Source: Chloroflexota bacterium
GTDB lineage: Bacteria > Chloroflexota > Anaerolineae > Anaerolineales > UBA4823
Assembly (NCBI GenBank): GCA_012798185.1
Contig: JAAZNS010000446.1
Location: forward strand, 1 to 7,821
Direction: 5' to 3'
DNA length: 7,821 nucleotides
Each line of letters starts with the position of its first letter. Position 1 is the first letter of the stretch. The notes below the pieces were generated by a model. That model made no database searches. It had not been told where the DNA came from and saw only the letters and a list, made by a program, of their open reading frames with translations. Positions 1-7,074 of this stretch are shown one piece after another. The position numbers were made by a program, and so were the translations under genes.

Positions 1-15
1 ATCTAAATTATCCAT
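1..15 (-). CDS. Start of next operon gene (5' fragment, first 5 codons; thiolase suspected)
   Basis: Only the first five codons (MDNLD) are inside the window. The start is supported by an AAGGAG Shine-Dalgarno sequence 8 nt upstream. The gene begins 40 nt after the fadN stop in the same direction, so it is very probably co-transcribed. In fadN-fadA type operons the gene after the FadN-type enzyme is an acetyl-CoA acyltransferase, which would complete the beta-oxidation cycle. That identity is inferred from position only: five residues cannot identify a family. Confidence 0.7.
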
Positions 16-23
16 GGTTATGT

Positions 24-29
24 CTCCTT
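24..29 (-). promoter_or_regulatory. Ribosome binding site of the gene starting at 15
   Basis: Reads AAGGAG on the minus strand, 8 nt before the ATG at 15-13. It is the main evidence that a new gene starts at the window edge. Confidence 0.75.
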
Positions 30-55
30 CGGGAAATATCACACACTTAATTGGA

Positions 56-2479
56 TTAATTCCTGAGAGGCTTGCCTGTTTGAAGAATATTCCACATACG
101 CTGCTGCGTTTTTTGTTCGCCGCATAAAGAAAGAAATGCCTCTCGCTCCAAATCAAGGATATATTGCTCGGTTACCCAACCAGGTTTACTAAGCTCTCCA
201 CCGGTCATGATATATGCCAGTTTGTTGGCAATATGATTCTCATACTCGGTAATGTATCCTCCCTCTTTCATCATATAAACGCCAACTCTCATAGCTGCCA
301 AGGCATCCCTTCCGGCTGCAAAGATTTTTTCGGGTAAAGGTGGTTTATATCCAGCGGTAGCCATATTTAGAACTTCCCGTTTGGCTTCCGCCAGCAAGTG
401 GCTGCGATTTAACACCACCCGGTCAGCCTGAGTGAGAATACCCATTTCCCGGGCTTCTTCGGCACTGGCGGCAACTTTTGCCATGCCAATCTGCTCGAAA
501 ATACGCTGCAGAAATGGCAGGGGTTCCACGTTGGGTGTTTTCATTCCAGGGTTGAGAATGCGCCGCACCATTTCCTTAGTGCAGCCGCCGGCGGGGATTA
601 CCCCAGCGCCAATTTCGACTAATCCGGCATACAATTCAGCAGCTGCCACAACCCGGCTCCCATACATGATTATTTCAGCCCCCCCTCCTAAAGCCATATC
701 AGCCGGTGCCACAACAATGGGTTTGGGGAAATAGCGCATGCGCATGTTCATATCCTGCATCTTTTTCACCACATTGCTCAGCATCTCCCACATGCCTTGT
801 TGCGCTGCCATTACCACCATGAATAAATTTGCTCCTGCGCTGAAATTTTCAGCGTCATTGCCTATCACCAAGCCTTCGTATTCAGTCTCAGCGCGATCCA
901 TGCCTTCCAGAATGATATTAAAAATATCCTGATCCAGCACATTCATTTTCGTGTGAAATTCTACACAAGCTACTCCATCCCCCAAGTCCACCAGACTCGC
1001 ACCCGGATTTTGTTTGATAATCTTGCCCCTAAGTTTTTCATCCTTCAGGATGATATTCATTGGTGAGTGCTTAATGGCTTCATAACTTCCTTTTTGGGGG
1101 TTATAAACGCCTGTTTTCGTTTCACCCTGGTATTGATAGAAAGAAAGAAATCCCTTTGCCAGCATCTCTTCTACCCAGCGGGCTACATGGAACCCCGCGT
1201 CTTTCATCGCTTTTACCGAATCGGCAACACCCAGCATATCCCAAATTTCGAATGGCCCCGCCTCTCTGCTGAAACCCCAGCGCATAGCATCATCTATCGG
1301 CTTTGGGGTGTCGGCAATCTCAGGGATTCGGTCCGATGCATAAGACAGGCTTTGATAGGTGAGCGCTTTCACCAGTTGTCCTGCCCGGTCATCTGCAGAA
1401 ATAAGTTTCATCAGACGCTCGCCTAATTTTTCGATATCTTTTACTTGACCAATTGAATCGAATCGGACTTTTTGAGGCAATTGGTATTCCAGCGTGTTCA
1501 GATCAAGCGTCCAAAATTCCTTTCCTCCTTCAGGTGTTTTTACTTCTTTATAAAATCCCTGTTTTGCTTTATTGCCCAGCCAGCCGCGTTCAACCAGGGA
1601 ATGGATCAGATTATTAACGCGTTCCGAATTCAAATAACGAAGAGCGTGTTCATCTTCGGGGATAGCAGGCGCTAGGTTTTTCCCAACATGCTCCCACACA
1701 TCAATGCCTACCAGATCTATCAACCGAAAGGTGGCCGTCTTCGGATTGCCCATCACTGGTCCGGTAATGGCGTCCACCTCTGCGACCGTATAATTGTTTT
1801 CCAGGATATAATCTAAAGCAAAAGCACCCGATCCAAAAGCCAACCGATTGGCGATAAAGTTGGGTGTGTCTTTTGCCAATACAACCCCCTTTCCTAAACG
1901 ATACTCACAAAAACGGCTAATGAATTCCACCACTTCGGGTAATGTCTCTTCGGTAGGGATTACCTCCAAAAGCTTCAAGTAGCGGGGAGGATTAAAAAAG
2001 TGAGTACCCAAAAAGTGTTTCCGGAATCCTTCAGACAACCCCTGTGCTATTAAGCCAATTGGGATTCCTGATGTATTGGTACTTATAATGGTATGGGAGG
2101 CGCGATGTTCGTCAATGCGCTTCATCAATGTTTGTTTGATCTTTAGATTCTCAACTACTGCTTCGATCACCCAATCAGCTTCTGCCACAGAACCTAAATC
2201 ATCTTCCAGGTTGCCAATTTTTACCAAAGCTGCATGGTTTGCTGTAAAGAAGTTAGCCGGCTTAGCTTTAACTGCTCGATCGAAACCTTGTTGTACAATG
2301 CGGTTCCTAACCTGGGCATCATTTAAGGATAATCCCTTCGCCTCTTCATCAGGAGTAAGCTTATCTGGAATAATATCCAGCAGGGTGACCAATATTCCGG
2401 CATTTGCCAGATGCGCCGCAATTGCTGCGCCCATGGTCCCTGCTCCAAGAACCACCGCATGATACACCTTATAGCCCAT
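56..2479 (-). CDS. fadN: FadN-type bifunctional 3-hydroxyacyl-CoA dehydrogenase / enoyl-CoA hydratase
   Basis: This cytoplasmic 807-aa enzyme should catalyse two beta-oxidation steps: hydration of trans-2-enoyl-CoA and NAD-dependent oxidation of L-3-hydroxyacyl-CoA. The dehydrogenase half comes first. It has a Rossmann fold with GAGTMG at 12-17, Ser137 in STNTSG, His160 in GTHFFNPP, Glu172, and Asn211 in PNFIANR, matching the family's Ser/His/Glu/Asn active site. The C-terminal dehydrogenase domains run to about 450. A crotonase-fold domain follows at about 495-700, with an oxyanion-hole FSAGAN at 546-551, GGGAE at 598-602 and a second acidic residue Glu622. Glu602 and Glu622 are 20 apart, like the two catalytic glutamates of enoyl-CoA hydratases, so both halves look active. 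Dehydrogenase-first order and length fit Bacillus FadN rather than E. coli FadB, which has the reverse order. AAAAGGAGG lies 7 nt before the ATG. The symbol is given by architecture, not by a homology search. Confidence 0.93.
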   Translation of the reverse strand: MGYKVYHAVVLGAGTMGAAIAAHLANAGILVTLLDIIPDKLTPDEEAKGLSLNDAQVRNRIVQQGFDRAVKAKPANFFTANHAALVKIGNLEDDLGSVAEADWVIEAVVENLKIKQTLMKRIDEHRASHTIISTNTSGIPIGLIAQGLSEGFRKHFLGTHFFNPPRYLKLLEVIPTEETLPEVVEFISRFCEYRLGKGVVLAKDTPNFIANRLAFGSGAFALDYILENNYTVAEVDAITGPVMGNPKTATFRLIDLVGIDVWEHVGKNLAPAIPEDEHALRYLNSERVNNLIHSLVERGWLGNKAKQGFYKEVKTPEGGKEFWTLDLNTLEYQLPQKVRFDSIGQVKDIEKLGERLMKLISADDRAGQLVKALTYQSLSYASDRIPEIADTPKPIDDAMRWGFSREAGPFEIWDMLGVADSVKAMKDAGFHVARWVEEMLAKGFLSFYQYQGETKTGVYNPQKGSYEAIKHSPMNIILKDEKLRGKIIKQNPGASLVDLGDGVACVEFHTKMNVLDQDIFNIILEGMDRAETEYEGLVIGNDAENFSAGANLFMVVMAAQQGMWEMLSNVVKKMQDMNMRMRYFPKPIVVAPADMALGGGAEIIMYGSRVVAAAELYAGLVEIGAGVIPAGGCTKEMVRRILNPGMKTPNVEPLPFLQRIFEQIGMAKVAASAEEAREMGILTQADRVVLNRSHLLAEAKREVLNMATAGYKPPLPEKIFAAGRDALAAMRVGVYMMKEGGYITEYENHIANKLAYIMTGGELSKPGWVTEQYILDLEREAFLSLCGEQKTQQRMWNILQTGKPLRN

Positions 2480-2486
2480 ACTGTTT

Positions 2487-2495
2487 CCTCCTTTT
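2487..2495 (-). promoter_or_regulatory. Strong ribosome binding site of fadN
   Basis: Reads AAAAGGAGG on the minus strand with a 7-nt spacer to the ATG at 2479. It is the strongest Shine-Dalgarno sequence in the window and lies in the 29-nt gap after the lipoprotein stop. fadN could therefore be translated efficiently from a transcript shared with the lipoprotein. Confidence 0.8.
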
Positions 2496-2508
2496 CAATA
2501 AAAACATT

Positions 2509-3441
2509 CTATTCCTTTGGTGAATAGACAACAAAATTGTCGAACAACACAATCACCTTCCCCCAGCCGCGTGCTCCAACAACCATACCCACATCTCCTT
2601 TGGTGTATTCTTTATCTCGAACCTCAGTCAAAAGCACACCGTTGGCATATAGCGAAAGTGTTTCTCCAATGCAATCCGCGCGGACATGGATATTTTCATC
2701 TGGTGTTATATTGGCTTCGGGATGTGCATTTCCCTGCTTAAGGAAAGTGAACTTACCGCTGCCTTTTTTGGCGATTCCATAAAAACCATCACTGCCGACC
2801 ACCAGCGCATAAAATTGGGCGCCGCCGGTATGCCGGCATATCAACCCCCAATACCCTCCCTTCACCTTGCCTGTATCGAGGGTATCTACTTCTAATTGCA
2901 CATCTGGGTATGTATTGGTTCGAACACTCCAAATAGGCACATCGACGATCTTGACGAAGATCTGGTATCCTCCATCAACAAAATCAAAGCCAAAATCCTC
3001 TCTGGTTTCCTTTGTCCAGCCTGCCTTGCTGGTGAATTTATCTTGAAAAATCAAAACCGGCAAAGGTGTCTCCGTTGCAGTTTCTGTCGGTTCTAGTGTT
3101 GCGCTGGGTTCAATGGTATCAGTCGGCGAAGGGGTTGGCGAAAAATCTAATGTAGCAGATGGTTGAGGTGTCAACGTCGGCAACGGCGTATCGGTATTAA
3201 CGAATTCGCTGGGAATAGGCAGTTCAACTGTCGGCAACTGAGTGACTTCACCACTCTGTCCTTGTAAATTCATCAATGTTGGCGCCGATTGTGTCAATCC
3301 GGCAACGATTGTTTGGATGGATGCAGTATAAGCTGCATCTGGCGCTTCGGTTGTTGCTGGCGGGGGTGTTTTAGCACAAGCGGCATTGATTATCGCCAGG
3401 GTGATTAAGCAAAAAATGAGGAGAAGGGAGGATTTCTTCAT
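2509..3441 (-). CDS. Lipoprotein with Thr/Pro-rich linker and C-terminal jelly-roll-like domain
   Basis: This is a 310-aa exported protein of unknown function. A short positive N-terminus (MKK) and hydrophobic stretch (about 5-21) end at Cys22 in NAAC, a usable but imperfect lipobox because position -3 is Asn. A short alanine-rich segment (35-55) follows, then a Pro/Thr/Glu/Ser linker (about 65-128) of the kind common in Anaerolineae envelope proteins. Residues 130-310 form one domain of alternating beta-type strands (FQDKFTSKAGW at the start, LFDNFVVY at the end). This resembles the concanavalin-like/DUF1080-type jelly rolls often fused to such linkers. No catalytic residues could be identified, so binding of a carbohydrate or other surface ligand is only a guess. 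AAGGAG lies 11 nt before the start. The gene sits between ACAD and fadN genes, which is odd for a surface protein. Confidence 0.85.
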   Translation of the reverse strand: MKKSSLLLIFCLITLAIINAACAKTPPPATTEAPDAAYTASIQTIVAGLTQSAPTLMNLQGQSGEVTQLPTVELPIPSEFVNTDTPLPTLTPQPSATLDFSPTPSPTDTIEPSATLEPTETATETPLPVLIFQDKFTSKAGWTKETREDFGFDFVDGGYQIFVKIVDVPIWSVRTNTYPDVQLEVDTLDTGKVKGGYWGLICRHTGGAQFYALVVGSDGFYGIAKKGSGKFTFLKQGNAHPEANITPDENIHVRADCIGETLSLYANGVLLTEVRDKEYTKGDVGMVVGARGWGKVIVLFDNFVVYSPKE

Positions 3442-3558
3442 GATGGTGGGCGCTCCTTATTTGAGTTTTTTCTTTAAACTACCTCTATTTTACATTCAAT
3501 CAAATAAAACTTGAGAGACTGTTGAACAATACTACCTGTGAAAAATATGTAATTTTCC
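3442..3558 (-). promoter_or_regulatory. AT-rich leader upstream of the lipoprotein; possible weak promoter
   Basis: This A/T-rich non-coding stretch lies between the hairpin and the lipoprotein. On the minus strand a TAAAAT at 3487-3492 is a 5/6 match to a sigma-70 type -10 box, but no good -35 box lies 16-18 nt upstream. A separate promoter for the lipoprotein-fadN part is plausible because the hairpin precedes it. The sequence supports this only weakly. No TetR-type palindrome like the one at 7661 was found here. Confidence 0.25.
3453..3458 (-). promoter_or_regulatory. Ribosome binding site of the lipoprotein gene
   Basis: Reads AAGGAG on the minus strand, 11 nt before the ATG at 3441. The spacing is slightly long, but no other ATG nearby fits better, and the MKK-hydrophobic signal peptide starts exactly here. 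Confidence 0.65.
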
Positions 3559-3594
3559 CCAGGACGTATAGGGGAGAAATCCTATACGTCCTGG
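3559..3594 (-). terminator. 14-bp perfect hairpin after the ACAD pair (atypical terminator or RNA-processing stem)
   Basis: The arms CCAGGACGTATAGG and CCTATACGTCCTGG (3559-3572 and 3581-3594) are perfectly complementary around an 8-nt loop. Four more A-T pairs (3552-3555 with 3596-3599) can form across a small internal loop. The stem starts 13 nt after the stop of the upstream ACAD gene, the usual place for a terminator. On the minus strand, however, it is followed by GGAAAATTA and a T5 run only about 13 nt further on, so the classic immediate U-tract is missing. It may be a partial terminator, or a stabilising or processing stem that lets the two halves of the cluster be expressed at different levels. 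Confidence 0.55.
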
Positions 3595-3607
3595 TAAATG
3601 GGAGCAG

Positions 3608-4861
3608 TCACCGCAGCTCACTCCCGCTGTAATTCAAGATATTACGCGCTACGATTAATCGATTGATCTGCCCCGTTCCCTCGTATATATCGGTGATTTT
3701 TGCATCGCGGAACCATTTCTCTAACAAGAGATCTCGGGTATAGCCCAATGGACCCATTATCTCAACAGCTTTTTGGGTGATTTTAGTCACGACATCGCCG
3801 GCGCGCACTTTGCTCATCGAGGCTTCCATTGGATTATGTTTGCGGTTATCCGCCATCCATACCGCTTTGAGGATCAACAACCAGGCAGAACGCAGCATAA
3901 CCTCCATATCGATAATTTCGCGTTCCACATTAGTCAATTTTTGCCGGGGAAGACCGTAACGGATACTTACCCCTTGCTCTGCCAGTATTTCTTTTAGCAG
4001 CTCAAGGCTCGCTCTGGCAACCCCAACCCCGGTTGCAGCAACCAATGGACGGGTGGCATCGAAGGTAGCCATGGCTCCCTTGAACCCCTTAGTCGTGGTG
4101 GTAACAACTTCAGGGCTGCCCAGCATTGCATCGAAAGGCACACGGCAATCCTGCAGCACTATCGAAGCTGTGTCGGAGGCACGGATACCCATCTTATGCT
4201 CAAGTTTGGTTACTTTAGCGCCGGGATTACCTGCCTCAACGATAAACGAGCGCATACCCGCCCTACCGGCTTTTGGATCGATAGTTGCCCAAACCACCAC
4301 AAAACCCTGACTTTCCATCAGCGCCTTATGACCTGCGGTTACAAAAATTTTCTCGCCATTTAAAATCCATTCGTTGGTTTCTTTATCTAAAACCGCACTG
4401 GCTCGAATGGCAGAGGTATCTGAGCCTGCCTGAGGCTCTGTCATTGCCATGGCTGCAAATGTAGGTTTTTCCTCTGCAAAACGCGCTAAAAATTTTTTCT
4501 TTTGCTCGGGTGTTCCCGCTGCTTCCACTGCTGCACTGCCTAAACCGCCTCCCGGAGTTACTAAGTATATTCCCACATCCCCCCAGGCAAGTGTTTCCAG
4601 CATAAAAGCCAGCATCTGATAGGCAATAGGCGGGCGTTCTTTTTTCTCTTCCGGTTTTTCTTCCTTTGGTCGTTCACGCGGCGCTAATGATCCCGCGCCG
4701 GTAGCTTTCATTGCCATGTGCATGAAATTAATATAATCCCAGGGAATTTCATGTTCGTGCTCATCGAAATAACGTGAAACCGGACGCATCATATTATCTG
4801 CAACAGTTTTCAAAACATAGTTTTGCTGTGCAATTGGTTTTGGCATCTCAAATTCAATCAT
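3608..4861 (-). CDS. Acyl-CoA dehydrogenase, catalytic-type subunit
   Basis: This 417-aa flavoprotein of the acyl-CoA dehydrogenase family would oxidise acyl-CoA to trans-2-enoyl-CoA and pass electrons to an electron-transfer flavoprotein. Numbering starts at the ATG at 4861. The flavin-binding motif TEPQAGSD is intact at 141-148, and the catalytic base is present as Glu394 in YEGTGQI. The RxxFG motif, whose Arg contacts the neighbouring subunit's FAD, is degraded to SIRYG (Ser299 at the Arg place). QILGGxGF is changed to EIMGPLGY (367-374). The N-terminal domain carries a Lys/Glu/Pro-rich insert (about 60-78) where the usual VPEEYGG loop would be. An ATG at 4942 gives 27 extra residues that merely read ACAD partner codons out of frame. 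The ATG at 4861 has GAGGA 7 nt upstream and leaves a 26-nt gap. Probably the active half of a heteromer with the preceding gene. Chain length specificity cannot be read. Confidence 0.92.
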   Translation of the reverse strand: MIEFEMPKPIAQQNYVLKTVADNMMRPVSRYFDEHEHEIPWDYINFMHMAMKATGAGSLAPRERPKEEKPEEKKERPPIAYQMLAFMLETLAWGDVGIYLVTPGGGLGSAAVEAAGTPEQKKKFLARFAEEKPTFAAMAMTEPQAGSDTSAIRASAVLDKETNEWILNGEKIFVTAGHKALMESQGFVVVWATIDPKAGRAGMRSFIVEAGNPGAKVTKLEHKMGIRASDTASIVLQDCRVPFDAMLGSPEVVTTTTKGFKGAMATFDATRPLVAATGVGVARASLELLKEILAEQGVSIRYGLPRQKLTNVEREIIDMEVMLRSAWLLILKAVWMADNRKHNPMEASMSKVRAGDVVTKITQKAVEIMGPLGYTRDLLLEKWFRDAKITDIYEGTGQINRLIVARNILNYSGSELR

Positions 4862-4868
4862 CGCTTGA

Positions 4869-4873
4869 TCCTC
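4869..4873 (-). promoter_or_regulatory. Ribosome binding site that sets the start of the catalytic ACAD
   Basis: Reads GAGGA with 7 nt to the ATG at 4861. The more upstream in-frame ATG (4942) has only a weak GGA nearby and would overlap the preceding gene by 55 nt. This site therefore decides the shorter start. Confidence 0.65.
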
Positions 4874-4887
4874 GCTTTCCAATTTGT

Positions 4888-5982
4888 TTATACAATGGTC
4901 AACCCAAGCATCGTTGCGATGCCACGTCCATTGCGCATCCATAATTCCACGGGGTGTTCCCGGATATACCCATGCCCGCCTAATATCTGAACTGCGCGGT
5001 CGGTAACCATCATCGCCATATCCATTGCACCGGTTAGCGCCAGATAAGCCTGTTTGCCCGCATCATCTTTATGGTTATCAAGCATCCAGGCAGCCTCCCA
5101 GGTTAATAAACGGATGGCTTCGATTTCGGTTGCCATTTCAGCTAACATGAAAGCAATAGCCTGCTTTTGAGCAACCTTAACACCAAATACTTCGCGTTCT
5201 TTTGCATAATCGCGGGAATATTCGAAGGCTGCTCGAGATAAACCCACCGCCATAGCTGCCAGCGCTACGCGTGAGGCATCGAGAATAGGCGCAAACTCAT
5301 GTCCACCATCCCCGCCGAGTCGATTTCCTTCGCCTACCTGTACATCGTTAAAGTTGACTTTATAAACAGGCAAGGCATTTACACCCATCAGCTTTTGCCG
5401 CTCCACAATCTCAACACCCTGAGTGCCCTTTGTTACAATAAACCCTTGGGTTTTACCTTCGTAATTTGCATAAACCAGAAATGCTTGCGCATCTTCTGCA
5501 AAGGGGACGTAGATTTTCTCGCCTTTTATTATGAAGCCATTCCCATTTTTCACCGCAACGGTTTTCATATCAGCGGAGTCGAAATCATATCGGGGTTCAA
5601 TTAAAGCACTTGTAAAAGGTTTCCATTCTGCCTCAATAATTTGCGGCAGAAATTCTGCTTTCTGATTTTCAGTACCAACCAATAAAATTGGGGTGGCAAA
5701 CAATCCGGGACCAAGAATTGCGATTGCGCCAGCCAGATCACCATAAGCAAATTCCTCAGCAGCTAAAACGCCGGTAACAGCCGATCGTTCACCAAACCCC
5801 CCATATGCCTCAGGAATAGAGGCTTGCAAATAGCCCAATTCCCAACCTTTTTCAATCAATGGCATAGGCAGCTGGTTTTCTTCTTCTGCCTGGTGAGCTT
5901 GTTTACGTAAATCGCTAACCGCATAGCGGTTGATAGCATCCACCAACATTTTTTGTTCTTCTGAAGGTTCAAAAGAATACAT
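4888..5982 (-). CDS. Acyl-CoA dehydrogenase-like subunit lacking the catalytic glutamate
   Basis: This 364-aa protein has the full ACAD fold. Residue numbers start from the ATG at 5982. The N-terminal helical domain contains IPEAYGGFG (about 56-64), followed by a beta domain and a C-terminal helical domain. RxxFG is intact (REVFG, 263-267), as is QILGGHGY (332-339); both normally hold FAD bound mainly by the partner subunit. The flavin motif TEPxxGSD is degraded to IEPRYDFD (128-135). The C-terminus ends shortly after ELWMRNGRG. Aligned without gaps to the partner's EKWFRDAKITDIYEGT, the catalytic Glu is replaced by Leu359. The protein therefore probably cannot act alone and pairs with the ACAD gene 26 nt downstream. 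An ATG at 6000 would add six residues but lacks a good ribosome site; the one at 5982 has AAGGAG at 8 nt. It could instead be an ACAD acting on another kind of substrate with a different base, but the double loss argues for a heteromer. Confidence 0.9.
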   Translation of the reverse strand: MYSFEPSEEQKMLVDAINRYAVSDLRKQAHQAEEENQLPMPLIEKGWELGYLQASIPEAYGGFGERSAVTGVLAAEEFAYGDLAGAIAILGPGLFATPILLVGTENQKAEFLPQIIEAEWKPFTSALIEPRYDFDSADMKTVAVKNGNGFIIKGEKIYVPFAEDAQAFLVYANYEGKTQGFIVTKGTQGVEIVERQKLMGVNALPVYKVNFNDVQVGEGNRLGGDGGHEFAPILDASRVALAAMAVGLSRAAFEYSRDYAKEREVFGVKVAQKQAIAFMLAEMATEIEAIRLLTWEAAWMLDNHKDDAGKQAYLALTGAMDMAMMVTDRAVQILGGHGYIREHPVELWMRNGRGIATMLGLTIV

Positions 5983-5990
5983 CAGGTACG

Positions 5991-5996
5991 CTCCTT
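5991..5996 (-). promoter_or_regulatory. Ribosome binding site that sets the start of the ACAD-like subunit
   Basis: Reads AAGGAG, 8 nt before the ATG at 5982. It would lie inside the coding region if the ATG at 6000 were used. That ATG has only a distant GGAA, so the inner start is preferred. Confidence 0.7.
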
Positions 5997-6037
5997 CCAT
6001 CGACTAAATATTCCATTCTGGGGATGCGCACCGGTGT

Positions 6038-7069
6038 TTAGAGACGATGGTAGGTGATCGCTACCGGTTGACTACCCCGTTCCAATTCCTCCAGATTTTT
6101 TATCTCCAACAATCCTCTTTGATACAAATACTCAATGTGCGCCCCAGTTTCTTCGAGAGCAAGCAATATATTGTATCCGTGCACCTCCCCAAATAACTCA
6201 ATTGATATTTCTTCAATAGTATGCGGCACAAATAATATATCCATAACCTTTTCCAGCCGTTGATGATGCATCGTTTTAATTTCAGAAATTCGCCCTGGCA
6301 AATCGGTTACTGGACCTTCATGCCCACCCAGGGATAACTTGACCCCATTCGACCATCCCTTGAGACGATCCAGTGATTCAAGATAATGTCCCAAACCAGT
6401 ATAAAGAGTGAGATGTTCTGGAGATTGGTGAGGAGTCGTTTTTTCAAGAATATGATCCCCGCTGAATAGTATATCGTGAAGACGAACCACTACCTGCCCT
6501 CCACAATGACCAGGAACATGTAATATTTGGAAAGGACCCAGCTGCATGCCAATTGCTTCATAGGTAAAATCAACTGCAATCGATTGGCGAAGGCTCTTGG
6601 CGAATTTATACATATCGATTAACTGACTGCGCTTCTCTGGTTTGACACCCGCTTCAATTAAAAATCTTTCCAGCCTTCCTGAGATAATCGTTAACCGTTC
6701 CTCGTAGTTGGTGAGATTTCGCAAGTCTAATTCATGAATGCCCACTTTTGCGGGTGTCTTTGGACGGATATAGAACATTCCGCCAAAATGATCGATATGC
6801 CCGTGTGTGATCAAAATATGGGTTAGTGTTGACCAATCGATTTTTTCTCCATATAAACCAGAAGCTATTTCTAATCCTTTTTCTAAATCCTGATTTGCTT
6901 CACCGAATCCCGAACCGCTGTCGATAAGAACACGATATTTTTCCCCATTATCTTCTACTAATACCAGATATACCCAGCCATTCAACCCTGGAAAACACCG
7001 TACCGGAATTTGAAAAATCTTACCCCCCTGAGAAGTAATGAAATAATTCACGTTGGTATAATCGGACAT
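6038..7069 (-). CDS. MBL-fold metallo-hydrolase with C-terminal winged-helix domain
   Basis: This 343-aa cytoplasmic protein of the metallo-beta-lactamase superfamily carries the full di-metal ligand set. It has THGHIDH (His89, His91, Asp93, His94), PGHCGG (His188), SGDH (Asp205) and GGHEGP (His250), so it should bind two metal ions and hydrolyse a bond. Residues 266-330 (HHQRLEKVMDIL, then a helical stretch ending GLLEI) resemble the beta-lactamase-associated winged helix of LACTB2-like proteins. The substrate cannot be read. In an acyl-CoA operon a thioester or lactone hydrolase is one idea; a nuclease, as reported for LACTB2, is another. The start lies 5 nt after the tetR stop and has no clear Shine-Dalgarno sequence, which suggests translational coupling to tetR. 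No better downstream Met exists before the metal motif. Confidence 0.9.
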   Translation of the reverse strand: MSDYTNVNYFITSQGGKIFQIPVRCFPGLNGWVYLVLVEDNGEKYRVLIDSGSGFGEANQDLEKGLEIASGLYGEKIDWSTLTHILITHGHIDHFGGMFYIRPKTPAKVGIHELDLRNLTNYEERLTIISGRLERFLIEAGVKPEKRSQLIDMYKFAKSLRQSIAVDFTYEAIGMQLGPFQILHVPGHCGGQVVVRLHDILFSGDHILEKTTPHQSPEHLTLYTGLGHYLESLDRLKGWSNGVKLSLGGHEGPVTDLPGRISEIKTMHHQRLEKVMDILFVPHTIEEISIELFGEVHGYNILLALEETGAHIEYLYQRGLLEIKNLEELERGSQPVAITYHRL

Positions 7070-7074
7070 GGCTG

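Noticed and set aside
1067..1426. Plus-strand open frame of 119 codons, and other plus-strand frames across 432-2462
   Set aside because: They lie antisense to the fadN gene, have no ribosome sites or recognisable domains, and contain compositions typical of shadow frames.
3070..3250. Short repeated GTCGG/CAACG-type words that look like a tandem repeat
   Set aside because: They come from the Thr/Pro/Ser codons of the lipoprotein linker. The unit is irregular and does not form a true DNA repeat array.
4862..4942. N-terminal extension of the catalytic ACAD from an ATG at 4942
   Set aside because: The 27 extra residues do not resemble an ACAD start and are the other-frame reading of the preceding gene's end. 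The internal ATG at 4861 has a well-placed GAGGA, so the 55-nt overlap is taken as an artefact of the longest frame.
5299..5604. Plus-strand open frame of 101 codons
   Set aside because: Antisense to the ACAD-like gene, whose fold and motifs are clear. No supporting signals.
5983..6000. Six-residue extension of the ACAD-like subunit from an ATG at 6000
   Set aside because: The AAGGAG at 5991-5996 fits the ATG at 5982 exactly and would be inside the coding region otherwise.
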